Assembly: GCF_001592265.1 (NCBI RefSeq)
Contig: NZ_BCWP01000017.1
Location: forward strand, 17,543 to 81,542
Length of the DNA stretch: 64,000 nt
Source: Curvibacter delicatus NBRC 14919
GTDB lineage: Bacteria; Pseudomonadota; Gammaproteobacteria; Burkholderiales; Burkholderiaceae_C
Direction: 5' to 3'
This document shows, in pieces, positions 50,310 through 60,693 of the stretch. How positions within the stretch are numbered: the first letter of the stretch is position 1; each line of letters begins with the position of its first letter. Both the position numbers and the translations under genes were made by a program. Below the pieces are notes generated by a model. It ran no database searches and had not been told where the DNA came from. It worked only from the letters and a program-made list of their open reading frames with translations.

Positions 50310-50591
50310 ATGACAGCGCGCCAGCAGGCGATCTTCACACTCGACGAGTTGGCTGCCTACTTGAAAGTCGGCAAGCGGACGCTTTACCGGCTCGCCTCGC
50401 ACGGGGAGATTCCGGCCTTCAAGGTCGGCGGGACGTGGCGGTTTCGTCAAAGTGAAATCGATCGATGGATCAATGATCAGACCCAAGCAGGCAGAAAGAA
50501 GGAGGTGATACGTACAGATGAGCAGCCGAAGTCAGCGAAACATCCCGTGTTGCCTGGGCGCGCTATCCATAGCCGCAGGCAAACGGAGTGA
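50310..50591 (+). CDS. Excisionase-type HTH protein at the head of the TLQC locus
   Basis: The 93-residue protein has a MerR-like/excisionase winged HTH (FTLDELAAYLKVGKRTLYRLASHGEIPAFKVGGTWRFRQSEIDRWI) with a short basic tail. It is typically first in the stress-tolerance locus and may regulate it. ATG 50310 follows GGGGGTGGT. Upstream at 50216 a TTGACT box has a weak AACATT at 17-bp spacing; no heat-shock-type promoter is evident. Confidence 0.85.
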   Translation: MTARQQAIFTLDELAAYLKVGKRTLYRLASHGEIPAFKVGGTWRFRQSEIDRWINDQTQAGRKKEVIRTDEQPKSAKHPVLPGRAIHSRRQTE

Positions 50592-50626
50592 GCGAGATTC
50601 TTCAATTTTTCTGCTGGAGGTGTGAC

Positions 50627-51196
50627 ATGGACATTGATTTCAAGAAATTGGCTCCCTGGAACTGGTTCAAAAAGGAGCAGGAAGAACAACAGAGCACCGC
50701 CTCACTGCCGGTGCAGCGCAATGACCTGCCGGCGGCAGGCGGGCCGGTCAGCCCCATCCTGCAATTGCATCGCGAAATCGATCGCCTGTTCGATGATGCG
50801 TTCCGGGGCTTCGGTTTCCCGGCGCTGGCCTTGCCGCGCTGGCCGGCGGACTGGCCGGGCATGCTGAAGCCGGCGCTGGACATCCAGGAAACAGACAAGC
50901 AGTACAAGATTTCTTTGGAGGTTCCCGGCGTCGAGGAAAAGGACATTCAGATCACGCTCGATAACGATGTGTTGCTGGTGCGCGGTGAAAAGCGCCAGGA
51001 GCAGGAAACCAAAGACGGTGGTTTCCACCGGGTGGAGCGCTCCTACGGCAGCTTTCAGCGCGCTCTGAACCTGCCGGCCGATGCCAACCAGAACACGATC
51101 AAGGCCGCTTTCAAGAACGGCGTGCTCACGATCACGATGGAAAAGCGCGAGGCCAGTGCGCCCAAGCAGGGCCGCTCGATCCCGATCAACGGCTGA
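50627..51196 (+). CDS. hsp20: Small heat-shock protein sHsp20 (TLQC)
   Basis: The 189-residue chaperone has a longer N-terminal arm (MDIDFKKLAPWNWFKKE), an alpha-crystallin domain (about 80-175, LDIQETDKQYKISLEVPGVEEKDIQITL, GVLTITMEKRE) and a C-terminal I-P-I motif for oligomerisation. It holds unfolded proteins and hands them to ClpG. ATG 50627 follows CTGGAGG. An ATG 13 codons earlier has no ribosome site. Confidence 0.94.
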   Translation: MDIDFKKLAPWNWFKKEQEEQQSTASLPVQRNDLPAAGGPVSPILQLHREIDRLFDDAFRGFGFPALALPRWPADWPGMLKPALDIQETDKQYKISLEVPGVEEKDIQITLDNDVLLVRGEKRQEQETKDGGFHRVERSYGSFQRALNLPADANQNTIKAAFKNGVLTITMEKREASAPKQGRSIPING

Positions 51197-51231
51197 CGCT
51201 GGTCGGCTCGCTTTTCTCAAAACCACAATAG

Positions 51232-51262
51232 GATGAGGCGCCGTGATCGGCGGCGTCTCATC
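51232..51262 (+). promoter_or_regulatory. Hairpin between hsp20 and clpG
   Basis: GATGAG plus CGCCG pair with CGGCG plus CTCATC around TGAT, in the 92-bp space 27 bp before the clpG start. No T run follows. It may stabilise or partly terminate the hsp20 message, giving more sHsp than ClpG. Confidence 0.5.
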
Positions 51263-51288
51263 AAATCCATCTTTACAGGAGCATCAGC

Positions 51289-54138
51289 ATGGCCAGAAAA
51301 CAATGCCAAGTCTGCGGCCAGCCCGCCACGGTGCGGGTGGAAGCCAATCTCAATGGTCGCCACAGCACCATGCTGTTGTGTGACGATCACTATCGCCAAT
51401 TGGTGCGCCAGCAAAAGCGCACCGTCTCGCCGCTCGAAGCCTTGTTCGGCTCGCGCAGCGGCCTGTTCGAAGACTTCCTTGGCAGCGACTTCTTCCGCAT
51501 CGGTGACGACGCACCGTCCATGGCGGCCGATACCGACGAGGTGGTCGATGCCTCGTTCGGCGAACCCGCCCCGGCTGCTACGGGCACTGCGCGCCGTCGC
51601 GGCAGTGGCCTCGCCAGCCGCATCAGCGAACAGTCCGAGGCTTTGTTGCAGGAGGCCGCCAAACATGCCGCCGAGTTTGGCCGCCCCGAAGTCGATACCG
51701 AACACCTGCTGCTGGCGCTGACCGACAGCGACGTGGTCAAGACCATCTTAGGGCAGTTCAAGATCAAGGTCGATGACCTCAAGCGGCAGATCGAATCCGA
51801 AGCCAAGCGTGGCGACAAGCCGTTCGAAGGCGAGATCGGCGTGTCGCCACGTGTCAAGGATGCGCTCAGCCGTGCCTTCGTGGCCTCCAACGAGTTGAGT
51901 CATTCCTATGTGGGGCCAGAGCACTTTCTGATCGGCCTGGCCGAAGAAGGCGAAGGCTTGGCAGCCAACCTGCTGCGCCGCTACGGGCTCACGCCGCAGG
52001 CGCTGCGCCAGCAGGTGAGCAAGGTGGTCGGCAAGGGGGCCGAGGACGGCCGTGCCGAGACGCCGACCAATACGCCGGAACTCGAAAAGTATTCGCGCGA
52101 CCTCACCAAGATGGCGCGCGAGGGCAAGCTCGATCCGGTCATCGGCCGCGCGCAGGAGATCGAGACGACCATCGAAGTGCTGGCCCGGCGCAAGAAGAAC
52201 AACCCGGTGCTGATCGGCGAGCCCGGCGTCGGCAAGACCGCCATCGTCGAAGGGCTGGCGCAGCGCATGGTCGCCGGCGAAGTGCCCGAGACGCTGCGCG
52301 ACAAGCGCCTGGTGGAACTCAACATCAATGCCATGGTGGCCGGCGCCAAGTACCGCGGCGAGTTCGAGGAGCGCGTGCAGAAGGTGCTCAAGGAAGTGAC
52401 CGAGCACCAGGGTGAGCTGATTCTCTTCATCGACGAGGTGCACACCATCGTCGGTGCCGGCCAGGGTGGCGGCGAAGGCGGGCTGGACGTGGCCAACGTG
52501 TTCAAGCCGATGATGGCGCGCGGCGAACTGAACCTGATCGGCGCCACCACGCTCAACGAGTATCAGAAGTACATCGAGAAGGACGCCGCGCTGGAGCGTC
52601 GCTTCCAGCCGGTGATGGTGCCCGAGCCGACGGTGGCGCAGACCATGATGATCCTGCGCGGCCTGCGCGACACCTTCGAGGCGCACCACAAGGTCAGCAT
52701 CACCGAGGATGCGATCATCGCCGCCGCCGAGTTGTCGGACCGCTACATCACCGCGCGCTTTTTGCCGGACAAGGCCATCGACCTGCTCGACCAGGCTGCC
52801 GCACGCGTGAAGCTGTCGGCCACGGCCCGCCCGGTGGCGGTGCAGGAGCTGGAGTCCGAACTGCACCAGTTGCGGCGTGAGCAGGACTACATGGCCTCGC
52901 GCAAGCAATACGACAAGGCCGCCGAGCTGGGCAAGCACATCGAGGCCAAAGAGGCCGAACTCAAGAAGCTTGTCGAGGAATGGGAACGCGAGCGCGCCTC
53001 GGGCAGCGCCGAAGTCAAGGCCGAGCATGTCGCGCAGATCGTCTCGCGCCTGACCGGCATTCCGGTCAACGAGCTGACGGTGGAAGAACGCGAGAAGCTG
53101 CTGCATCTGGAGCAGCGGCTGCACGAGCGCCTGGTGGGCCAGGACGAAGCTGTGCGCGCGGTGGCCGATGCCGTGCGGTTGTCGCGCGCGGGCCTGCGCG
53201 AAGGCGGCAAGCCAGTGGCCACCTTCCTGTTCCTCGGGCCGACGGGTGTGGGCAAGACCGAACTCGCCAAGGCGCTGGCCGAGTCCATCTATGGCGATGA
53301 AGGTGCGCTGCTGCGCATCGACATGTCCGAGTACGGTGAACGCCATACCGTGGCACGCCTGGTGGGCGCGCCTCCGGGTTATGTCGGCTATGACGAGGGC
53401 GGCCAGCTGACCGAGAAGGTGCGTCGCAAGCCCTACAGCGTGTTGCTGCTGGACGAGATCGAGAAGGCTCACCCCGACGTCTACAATATCCTGCTGCAGG
53501 TGTTCGACGACGGGCGGCTCACCGATGGCAAGGGCCGGGTGGTGGATTTCACCAATACCATCATCATCGCCACCTCGAACTTGGGCTCGGACATCATCCA
53601 GCGTCGGCTGAAGGCCCGTGGCGCCGCCGGCGAGGAATACGAGAAGACCAAGTCCGAGGTGATGGACGTGCTGCGCGGACACTTCCGCCCCGAGTTCCTC
53701 AACCGCATCGACGAGATCATCGTCTTCCATGCGCTGGGCAAGGAGGAGATCCGCCATATCGTCGGCCTGCAGCTCGATCGTGTGGCCCGCAACGCCGCCA
53801 GCCAGGGCGTGACGCTGACCTTCGATCAGACCTTGATCGACCACTTCGCGGAGGAAGGCTACAAACCCGAGTTCGGCGCGCGCGAGCTCAAGCGGCTGAT
53901 CCGCAGCGAGCTGGAGACGACACTGGCGCGCGAGATGCTGGGTGGCAGTATCGGCAAGGGCGATCACGCCAGCGCCCGCTGGGACGACAAGGCCGAACGG
54001 GTGGTCTTCGAGCGCCAGGAGCCACCCGCGAAGCCGGCCGAGCCTGAGAAGCCCGATGCCGCGAACGCGGCCGAGACGCCGCCTAGCGACGAGAGCAAGC
54101 CTGCGCGCAAGAAGAAGTCAGCGGGCGGCGAATCTTGA
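51289..54138 (+). CDS. clpK: Disaggregase ClpG/ClpK (Clp/Hsp100 AAA+ ATPase)
   Basis: The 949-residue protein begins with a zinc-finger-like N1 segment (C6-x2-C9, C31-x2-H34) seen in ClpG, then a Clp N domain (about 110-250), AAA1 with Walker A GEPGVGKT (310-317), a short M domain, and AAA2 with Walker A GPTGVGKT (about 650-657), and an extended charged tail ending in KKKSAGGES. ClpG-GI gives stand-alone disaggregation and extreme heat tolerance. ATG 51289 follows CAGGAG. Confidence 0.96.
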   Translation: MARKQCQVCGQPATVRVEANLNGRHSTMLLCDDHYRQLVRQQKRTVSPLEALFGSRSGLFEDFLGSDFFRIGDDAPSMAADTDEVVDASFGEPAPAATGTARRRGSGLASRISEQSEALLQEAAKHAAEFGRPEVDTEHLLLALTDSDVVKTILGQFKIKVDDLKRQIESEAKRGDKPFEGEIGVSPRVKDALSRAFVASNELSHSYVGPEHFLIGLAEEGEGLAANLLRRYGLTPQALRQQVSKVVGKGAEDGRAETPTNTPELEKYSRDLTKMAREGKLDPVIGRAQEIETTIEVLARRKKNNPVLIGEPGVGKTAIVEGLAQRMVAGEVPETLRDKRLVELNINAMVAGAKYRGEFEERVQKVLKEVTEHQGELILFIDEVHTIVGAGQGGGEGGLDVANVFKPMMARGELNLIGATTLNEYQKYIEKDAALERRFQPVMVPEPTVAQTMMILRGLRDTFEAHHKVSITEDAIIAAAELSDRYITARFLPDKAIDLLDQAAARVKLSATARPVAVQELESELHQLRREQDYMASRKQYDKAAELGKHIEAKEAELKKLVEEWERERASGSAEVKAEHVAQIVSRLTGIPVNELTVEEREKLLHLEQRLHERLVGQDEAVRAVADAVRLSRAGLREGGKPVATFLFLGPTGVGKTELAKALAESIYGDEGALLRIDMSEYGERHTVARLVGAPPGYVGYDEGGQLTEKVRRKPYSVLLLDEIEKAHPDVYNILLQVFDDGRLTDGKGRVVDFTNTIIIATSNLGSDIIQRRLKARGAAGEEYEKTKSEVMDVLRGHFRPEFLNRIDEIIVFHALGKEEIRHIVGLQLDRVARNAASQGVTLTFDQTLIDHFAEEGYKPEFGARELKRLIRSELETTLAREMLGGSIGKGDHASARWDDKAERVVFERQEPPAKPAEPEKPDAANAAETPPSDESKPARKKKSAGGES

Positions 54139-54154
54139 GCGATGGGAGGCTGTC

Positions 54155-55585
54155 GTGTCCGACCCCAACGGGCTGACATGGGCAGCCACCCTCGTGTCGC
54201 TGGCGGTCGCTATCCCCACAGCGGGGCACGCGGTCATCTACAAGCGTGACCCTCGATCGGCCACGCTGTGGGTGCTGCTGATCGCGCTGTTGCCGCTGGG
54301 CGGTTCGCTGCTGTATGGGCTGTTCGGCATCAACCGTTACGAGCGGCGGGCGCGGCGGCTGTTTCCGGGGGCAGATCCTGCTGTTCGGCAAGACCTCTCG
54401 CCCACGATGCCCGGGGCTGTATCGCCGCCACTTGCCGGTCTGGCCCACCTGGTGGGACGCGCCACCGGCCAGTCGCTGACCGGCGGCAACCGCATCGAGC
54501 CGCTTGTCGATGGCGAGCAGGCCTACCCGGCCATGCTCGCCGCCATCGAATCGGCGCGGTACAGCGTCGCCTTGGCCTCGTACATCTTCGACAGCCAAGG
54601 CATTGGGGCGCAGTTCGTCGATGCGCTGCGCCGGGCTCATGAGCGCGGCGTGCAAGTGCGGGTGCTGATCGACGACGTGTATGCCCGCTGGACGCCCCGC
54701 AGCGCCTACCGCGCCTTGCAGCGCGCCGGCGTTCCGGCGGCGACGTTCAACCCGACATTGATTCCCGCGCGCCTGCATGCCGCGCATCTGCGCAATCACC
54801 GCAAGCTGCTGGTGATCGATGGCGAGACGGGTTTCACCGGCGGCATGAACATCTTCAGCCCGTATTGGCGGCCCGATGCGCCGGGCCAGGCCTGTCACGA
54901 TTTGCACTTTCGTCTGCGCGGGCCGGTGGTTGCGCATCTGATGCGGTGCTTCACCGACGATTGGTGCGATACCACGGGCGAGCGGCTCAGCAAGGGTTAC
55001 TGGGGCGAACCGCCCGTAACGGCTGATGAGCCGGGAACCAGTTGGGCGCGCGGCATCGAGGCCGGTCCCGATGAGGCCCTGGACCGGATGCGCTGGACCT
55101 TCATGGGCGCTTTGAGCGCCGCGAAGCATTCGGTGCGCATCTGGACACCGTATTTCGTGCCCGATCAGCCGATGATCGCGGCGCTGAGCACGGCCGCGTT
55201 GCGCGGCGTGCGCGTCGAGGTGCTGACGCCCGCAAACGGCGACCATCCCACGGTGCAATGGGCCGCGCGCGCCCTCTACTGGCAGGTGCTGGAGCACGGT
55301 GTACGCATCTTCGAACGGCCGGGCCCGTTCGACCACAGCAAGCTGATGCTGATAGACGGAGCGTGGTGCTGCCTGGGTTCGGCCAATTGGGATGCGCGCA
55401 GCCTGCGCCTCAACTTCGAGTTCAATGTGGAGGTGTACGACACCGCGTTGTCTACGCGGCTGGAATCCCTTTTTGATGCCGCCCGTGATGCATCGAACGA
55501 GATATCGGCCATGGCGTTGCGGGCCCGCCCGCTGGCCATCCGCTTGCGCGACGGGGTGGCCCGTCTGTTCACCCCCATTCTCTAG
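54155..55585 (+). CDS. cls: Phospholipase D-like / cardiolipin synthase-type membrane protein
   Basis: The 476-residue protein has two N-terminal membrane segments (about 8-27 and 36-58) and two HKD motifs: H215-x-K217-x4-D222 and a second HSKLMLID near residue 395. It probably makes cardiolipin or remodels phospholipids under stress. The GTG start at 54155 fits GGGAGG with 5-bp spacing; no in-frame ATG is in a better place. Known as part of TLQC loci between clpG and ftsH. Confidence 0.88.
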   Translation: MSDPNGLTWAATLVSLAVAIPTAGHAVIYKRDPRSATLWVLLIALLPLGGSLLYGLFGINRYERRARRLFPGADPAVRQDLSPTMPGAVSPPLAGLAHLVGRATGQSLTGGNRIEPLVDGEQAYPAMLAAIESARYSVALASYIFDSQGIGAQFVDALRRAHERGVQVRVLIDDVYARWTPRSAYRALQRAGVPAATFNPTLIPARLHAAHLRNHRKLLVIDGETGFTGGMNIFSPYWRPDAPGQACHDLHFRLRGPVVAHLMRCFTDDWCDTTGERLSKGYWGEPPVTADEPGTSWARGIEAGPDEALDRMRWTFMGALSAAKHSVRIWTPYFVPDQPMIAALSTAALRGVRVEVLTPANGDHPTVQWAARALYWQVLEHGVRIFERPGPFDHSKLMLIDGAWCCLGSANWDARSLRLNFEFNVEVYDTALSTRLESLFDAARDASNEISAMALRARPLAIRLRDGVARLFTPIL

Positions 55586-55612
55586 CGGCACGACTTGTGA
55601 GGAACATGGCCC

Positions 55613-57442
55613 ATGGAAAAGAAAGATCAATGGAACATTGGCTACTGGATCGTCGCCGGCCTGTTGCTGCTGACGCTGCAGAACTACTGGCAGGCGGCGA
55701 AGACCGTCGAGCCCGTGCCCTACAGCGAATTCGAGAAGGCGCTGGCCGAGGGGCGCGTCGCCGAAGTGCTGGTGTCGGACCGCACGGTCACCGGACGCCT
55801 GAAATCGCCGGACAGCCGGGACAAGACCACCATCGTGGCCACCCGTGTCGAACCCGACCTGGCCGAGCGGCTGTCCAAGTACGACGTGCCCTATGCGCGG
55901 GTGGTGGAGAGCACCTGGCTGCGTGATGTGCTGTCCTGGATTCTGCCGGCGGTGGCCTTCTTCGGCGTCTGGTTCTTCCTGTTCCGCCGCTTTGCCGAGA
56001 AGCAGGGCATGGGTGGTTTCCTGAGCATCGGCAAGAGCCGCGCCAAGGTGTTCATGGAGAAGAACACCGGCGTCACCTTCGCCGATGTCGCTGGCGTCGA
56101 TGAAGCCAAGGCGGAGTTGGTTGAGATCGTCGATTTCCTCAAGAATCCGCAGGAGTATGGACGGCTCGGGGCGCGCATTCCCAAGGGCGTGTTGCTGGTC
56201 GGCCCACCGGGCACCGGCAAGACATTGCTGGCCAAGGCTGTTGTCGGCGAGGCGGCGGTGCCCTTCTTCTCCATCTCCGGATCAGAGTTTGTCGAGATGT
56301 TCGTCGGCGTGGGTGCAGCGCGCGTGCGCGACCTGTTCGAGCAGGCCCGCGGGCAGGCGCCGGCCATCATCTTCATCGACGAGCTCGATGCGCTGGGCCG
56401 CGCGCGCGGCGTCGGCGGCCCCATCGGCGGCCACGACGAGCGCGAGCAGACCCTCAACCAGCTGCTCACGGAGATGGACGGCTTCGACAGCTCGGTCGGG
56501 CTGATCATCCTCGCCGCCACCAACCGCCCCGAAATCCTCGACCAGGCGCTGCTGCGCGCCGGTCGCTTCGACCGTCAGGTGCTGGTGGACCGGCCCGACA
56601 AGAAGGGACGGCTGGACATCCTGAAGGTTCATGTCAAGAAGGTGACGCTGGCCCAGGATGTAGACCTCGAACAGGTAGCCGCACTGACCACGGGCTTTTC
56701 TGGTGCCGACCTAGCCAACCTGGTTAACGAAGCGGCGCTGGCTGCCACCCGGCGCAAAGCCCGTGCGGTCGAGCTGCAGGACTTCACTGCAGCGATCGAA
56801 CGCATCGTCGCCGGCTTGGAGAAGCGCAACCGTGTCCTCAACCCGAAGGAGCGCGAGACGGTGGCCTATCACGAGATGGGCCATGCCTTGGTGGCGCTGG
56901 CGCTACCAGGCACAGACCCGGTACACAAGATATCGATCATTCCGCGCGGCATCGGCGTACTGGGCTACACGCTGCAACGCCCCACCGAGGACCGGTTCCT
57001 GATGACGCGCGCCGATCTGGAGCACAAGATCGCCGTACTGTTGGGCGGGCGCGCCGCAGAGAAGTTGGTGTTTGGCGAACTGTCGACCGGTGCCGCAGAC
57101 GATCTGGCGCGAGCCACCGACATCGCGCGCGACATGATCACCCGCTTTGGCATGGACGAGGGGCTCGGCTACATCGCGTTTGAGGCGCAGCGGCCGCGTT
57201 TTCTCGACGTCCCCGAGCTGGCCCACGGCGGCTGCCGGGTGGCCGAATCGACCCAGGCGCGCATCGATCAGGCCATCCGCGACATCGTGATGGGCGTGTT
57301 CGAGCGCGCCTACCGGATCCTCGACACCAACCGCGCGGTGCTGGAGCGTTGTGCGCGCGAACCGCTGGCGCGGGAAACGCTCGACGAGAACGACATCCTT
57401 CAATTGACCCAAGGACTTGTTCTTGATGGAAACCAAAAGTAG
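55613..57442 (+). CDS. ftsH: FtsH-type AAA+ zinc protease (TLQC copy)
   Basis: The 609-residue inner-membrane protease has two membrane helices (about 11-25 and 104-126), AAA Walker A GPPGTGKT (about 197-204), second region of homology, and the zinc motif HEMGH (about 420-424). It degrades misfolded membrane proteins. ATG 55613 follows GAGGAAC. A cargo copy in addition to the essential chromosomal FtsH. Confidence 0.95.
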   Translation: MEKKDQWNIGYWIVAGLLLLTLQNYWQAAKTVEPVPYSEFEKALAEGRVAEVLVSDRTVTGRLKSPDSRDKTTIVATRVEPDLAERLSKYDVPYARVVESTWLRDVLSWILPAVAFFGVWFFLFRRFAEKQGMGGFLSIGKSRAKVFMEKNTGVTFADVAGVDEAKAELVEIVDFLKNPQEYGRLGARIPKGVLLVGPPGTGKTLLAKAVVGEAAVPFFSISGSEFVEMFVGVGAARVRDLFEQARGQAPAIIFIDELDALGRARGVGGPIGGHDEREQTLNQLLTEMDGFDSSVGLIILAATNRPEILDQALLRAGRFDRQVLVDRPDKKGRLDILKVHVKKVTLAQDVDLEQVAALTTGFSGADLANLVNEAALAATRRKARAVELQDFTAAIERIVAGLEKRNRVLNPKERETVAYHEMGHALVALALPGTDPVHKISIIPRGIGVLGYTLQRPTEDRFLMTRADLEHKIAVLLGGRAAEKLVFGELSTGAADDLARATDIARDMITRFGMDEGLGYIAFEAQRPRFLDVPELAHGGCRVAESTQARIDQAIRDIVMGVFERAYRILDTNRAVLERCAREPLARETLDENDILQLTQGLVLDGNQK

Positions 57443-57520
57443 TAGGCGCTATTCAGAGTGAGCCGGCGGCTCTGTTCGTTGCGTCATCCAATTCGCCGGC
57501 ATTGTTCAAGGAGAACCGAT

Positions 57521-57979
57521 ATGTCTGCATTGACTCCGTGGGACCCCTTCCGGGAACTGGATGAATTGCAAAACCGCCTGGCGACGATGTTGGGACGGCC
57601 CCCCCAGCGACAGGGCGCCCGTACTGGCAACGAAGCCATGACCACGGCGGACTGGGAACCAATGGTGGACATCAGCGAGGATGAGAACGTATTCCTCCTC
57701 AAGCTGGATCTGCCGGAGGTCCCCAAGGATGCCGTGCGCGTCAGCGCGGAAAACGGCGTGCTCACCATCAGCGGCGAGCGCAAACTGGAAAAAGAGGAGC
57801 AGGGCAAGAAGTTCCACCGCATCGAACGTGCTTATGGCCGCTTTGTGCGCAGCTTTGTCTTGCCTGACAACATTGATCCGACCAAGGTGACGGCTTCGAT
57901 GAAAGACGGCGCACTGGAAGTGCGGCTTGTCAAGGCCGAGCAAGCCAAACCGAAACAGATTGAAATCTCAGTCAACTAA
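57521..57979 (+). CDS. hsp20: Second small heat-shock protein Hsp20
   Basis: The 152-residue protein has a short N-terminal arm (MSALTPWDPFRELDELQNRL), an alpha-crystallin domain (about 45-135) and a C-terminal I-E-I motif. Class differs from the upstream sHsp20, which has the longer arm. ATG 57521 follows AAGGAGAACCGAT. Confidence 0.93.
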   Translation: MSALTPWDPFRELDELQNRLATMLGRPPQRQGARTGNEAMTTADWEPMVDISEDENVFLLKLDLPEVPKDAVRVSAENGVLTISGERKLEKEEQGKKFHRIERAYGRFVRSFVLPDNIDPTKVTASMKDGALEVRLVKAEQAKPKQIEISVN

Positions 57980-58001
57980 CTTTACTTAGGAGCCCAATAT
58001 C

Positions 58002-58916
58002 ATGAATATCAAACAGCCCCAATCAACCTTCTCCGCACTTGCCCTGGCGGTCGTCGTCGGACTGAGCGGACCAGCCCAGGCCCAATCGGCGGCAGGTTCT
58101 AGCCCAGGTGCTGCAGCCCCCTCTGCCGCTTCCAAGGCGGCGCAGCCACAGGTAGATGACAAGGCCGCCCGGGAAGCCGAAAAAAAGCGTGCTGAGCTCA
58201 CTCAGGACGCCATCACGGCGCTCACCAAGACCCAGGAGGCTTTGACACTTCTTGATGCAAAGAAGACCAAGGAGGCGCTCGCTGCGCTGGAACTGGCCAG
58301 CGGAAAGCTGGAACTGGTATTGGCACGCGACGCCAAACTTGCTTTGGCGCCGGTCCATGTACGCGTCATCACCCGCGATATCCACGCCAACGTGGAAACG
58401 GTGAAGAAAGCGGTCAAGTTGTCTCGGGAGTTGTTGGGTGATGGCGAGGTGCAAAAGGCCCGGCCCATCGTCGCCAATCTGGCCAGCGAAATCGTGATCG
58501 AAACCGACAACCTGCCGATGGCAACGTACCCGGCAGCGATCAAGTCGGCCGCACGGCTCATCGACAGCGGCAAGATCGACGACGCCAAGGCGGAACTCGC
58601 CCGCGCACTGAACACGCTGGTGGTGACCTCGGTCGCCTTTCCTCTGCCCGTGCTACGGGCTGAAGCCGCGATGGCAAAAGCTGAAAAGCTGGCCGAGACC
58701 GACAAGCGCGATGCCAAGCAGAACGAGGAGCTCAGCACCTTACTGTCGTCCGTGCGCACGGAGATCGAAATGGCGCAGATCCTGGGTTATGGCAAGAAGG
58801 CGGATTTCAAACCCATCTTCGATCAGGTGAAGTCCATTGAGCAAAAGTCGGCTGGTGGCAAAAGCGGCAAGGGATGGTTCGACGAGTTGAAGACGCGCCT
58901 CCAAAAGCTGTTTTGA
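58002..58916 (+). CDS. yfdX: YfdX family protein 1, exported
   Basis: The 304-residue protein has a signal peptide ending GPAQAQ (about residue 28), a low-complexity Ala/Ser segment, and the YfdX domain (AALELASGKLELVLARDAKLALAPVHVRVITRDIHANVETVKKAV, then IVIETDNLPMATYPAAIKSA). It acts in the periplasm; YfdX proteins are linked to acid and heat tolerance. ATG 58002 follows TTAGGAG. Confidence 0.92.
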   Translation: MNIKQPQSTFSALALAVVVGLSGPAQAQSAAGSSPGAAAPSAASKAAQPQVDDKAAREAEKKRAELTQDAITALTKTQEALTLLDAKKTKEALAALELASGKLELVLARDAKLALAPVHVRVITRDIHANVETVKKAVKLSRELLGDGEVQKARPIVANLASEIVIETDNLPMATYPAAIKSAARLIDSGKIDDAKAELARALNTLVVTSVAFPLPVLRAEAAMAKAEKLAETDKRDAKQNEELSTLLSSVRTEIEMAQILGYGKKADFKPIFDQVKSIEQKSAGGKSGKGWFDELKTRLQKLF

Positions 58917-59018
58917 GGTGATGAAGGGGCCGACTGTTCGGTCGGTCAGTCTCGCGATGTTCGCAGTCAGCCCCAATAGATTCGCCTATTTTCACTAACT
59001 CATACGAGGCATATCATC

Positions 59019-59906
59019 ATGAATGAGCAAACATCGAATCCCAATGCGACGAACAAAGAAATAAACGAACAGGCCGCGGTAAGCAGCCTTCCTGTCAGTC
59101 CACAGGCCAAGCCTGAAGTCGTCACGGAGGTACAGCCTGAGGTTCAGAAGGAAACGGACTCGCAGGCGGCAGACAAACGTAAACAAGTCCTCGATGAGGC
59201 CGTCTCGGCCTTGGCGCTGACCAAATCAGCGCTGGCCGCACTTGACGGCAAGGACGCTGCACGCGCATTGGCAACGCTGGCCGAAGTGACGGGAAAGCTG
59301 GAGCTGATCGTCGCGCGCGAACCCACGCTTGCCCTGGCCCCCGTTGATGTGCGCACCATCGTGCACGACTTGTTCGCCAACACGGAAACCATTGAGGCGA
59401 TGACCGACGAGGCGCTGGATGCCCTCAAACATGGCGAGGTGCAACAGGCACGTCACGTGCTGGCTTTGCTGGCCAGTGAAATCGTGATCGCGGTCACCAA
59501 CATCCCTCTGGCGTCCTATCCCGCAGCCGTGAAGTCAGTCGTGCCGCTGATCGATCAGGGCAAGATTGAAGAAGCCAAAGCCGCGCTGCAGGCAGCGCTC
59601 AGCACGCTGGTCGAGACGCGCAGCGTGCATCCGCTGCCCGCCCTGCGCGCCAGGCTGCTCCTGAAGCGCGCCGAGACCTTGGTAGAAGATGGTCAGCGGA
59701 GCGAAGCGTCCAATGAGCGCCTGGAGACATTATTGAACGAAGCGCGGCAGCAGTTGGAAATGGCAGAACTGCTGGGCTATGGAAAGAAGAAGGACTTTGA
59801 GCCCCTGTATGCCGAACTCAAGAAAGTCAAGCAAAAGACGGCTGGGGGAGGCGGCGGAAAAGGCTGGCTCGATGAAATCAAGGCAAAGCTGTCCAAGTTG
59901 TTCTGA
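59019..59906 (+). CDS. yfdX: YfdX family protein 2, cytoplasmic
   Basis: The 295-residue paralogue of the gene before it lacks a signal peptide and instead has a charged N-terminus (MNEQTSNPNATNKEINEQ). The YfdX domain is conserved (LALTKSALAALDGKDAARALATLAEVTGKLELIVAREPTLALAPVDVRTIVHDL) and both end in KGWxDExKxxLxKLF. Two compartments for one family in one operon is notable. Confidence 0.92.
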   Translation: MNEQTSNPNATNKEINEQAAVSSLPVSPQAKPEVVTEVQPEVQKETDSQAADKRKQVLDEAVSALALTKSALAALDGKDAARALATLAEVTGKLELIVAREPTLALAPVDVRTIVHDLFANTETIEAMTDEALDALKHGEVQQARHVLALLASEIVIAVTNIPLASYPAAVKSVVPLIDQGKIEEAKAALQAALSTLVETRSVHPLPALRARLLLKRAETLVEDGQRSEASNERLETLLNEARQQLEMAELLGYGKKKDFEPLYAELKKVKQKTAGGGGGKGWLDEIKAKLSKLF

Positions 59907-59925
59907 AACCGCTGGATAGGGCGTA

Positions 59926-59948
59926 AGAGGGGCGCGTCGCGCCCCTCT
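59926..59948 (+). terminator. Terminator-like hairpin after yfdX2
   Basis: A perfect 10-bp stem AGAGGGGCGC / GCGCCCCTCT with a 3-base loop, followed only by CTTGG and, 20 bp on, TTTGCTTTTT. Probably attenuates before hdeD. Confidence 0.6.
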
Positions 59949-60002
59949 CTTGGCTCAGGAGTGTTTGCTTTTTCACCCCATTAGATCTTTAGGAGATATA
60001 GC

Positions 60003-60614
60003 ATGAATACAGATACCATCACCGATTCCAGTGCGGATGAGCCCACCAAAACACTGTGTTCATTGACCGAAAATTGGTGGATTTTTGCGTTGCGCGGTGT
60101 CTTGGCATTGATTTTCGCAGCCCTTGCGTTCTGGATGCCACAATCGGCTCTGTTGGCCATGACCTTAGTGTTCGGCGCATTTTCCTTGGTCAATGGCGCT
60201 TTCAACTTGGTTGCAGCGGTGCGCCATATCCAGAAAAAAGAGCGCTGGGGCTGGCTGCTGTTCAGCGGCATTGTCGGCATACTTACCGGCGTCGTCGTCC
60301 TGGTTGCTCCTTGGGTCGCCACGATGGTCATGGCTTCTTTTTTATGGGCTAGCGTGGGGTTCTGGGCGATTTTCACCGGTGTGCTGGAGATATCCGCCGC
60401 CGTTCGGCTGCGTCAAGAAATCAAGGGTGAAATCTGGCTTGCCTTCAGTGGACTGCTCTCGATTGTCCTTGGCGCTATCGTCTTGTGGATATTTTTTTCC
60501 CGTCCGGTCGAGTCATTCCTGGCCGCAGGCTGGCTGTTGGGCTTCTATGCGGCAGTCTATGGTGTCACGCTTTTGTTCTTGAGTTGGCGTCTTCGCAAAA
60601 CGCGCCAGGGATAA
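60003..60614 (+). CDS. hdeD: HdeD-like inner-membrane protein (DUF308)
   Basis: The 203-residue protein has six hydrophobic helices, two DUF308 repeats (FALRGVLALIFAALAFW..., and LAFSGLLSIVLGAIVLWIFF...) as in E. coli HdeD, an acid-resistance membrane protein. ATG 60003 follows TTAGGAG. Conserved in TLQC loci. Confidence 0.92.
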   Translation: MNTDTITDSSADEPTKTLCSLTENWWIFALRGVLALIFAALAFWMPQSALLAMTLVFGAFSLVNGAFNLVAAVRHIQKKERWGWLLFSGIVGILTGVVVLVAPWVATMVMASFLWASVGFWAIFTGVLEISAAVRLRQEIKGEIWLAFSGLLSIVLGAIVLWIFFSRPVESFLAAGWLLGFYAAVYGVTLLFLSWRLRKTRQG

Positions 60615-60693
60615 GAGCGGGTCAAACTAAATTCTATGGATATGAGCATTTTCGGTTCGTGCCTCCATAGAAATGACATCAAAGGAGTCATAT

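Noticed and set aside
51748..53967. A 739-codon minus-strand open frame opposite clpG
   Set aside because: A shadow of the clpG coding strand; Leu/His/Asp-rich sequence with no recognisable fold and no ribosome site.
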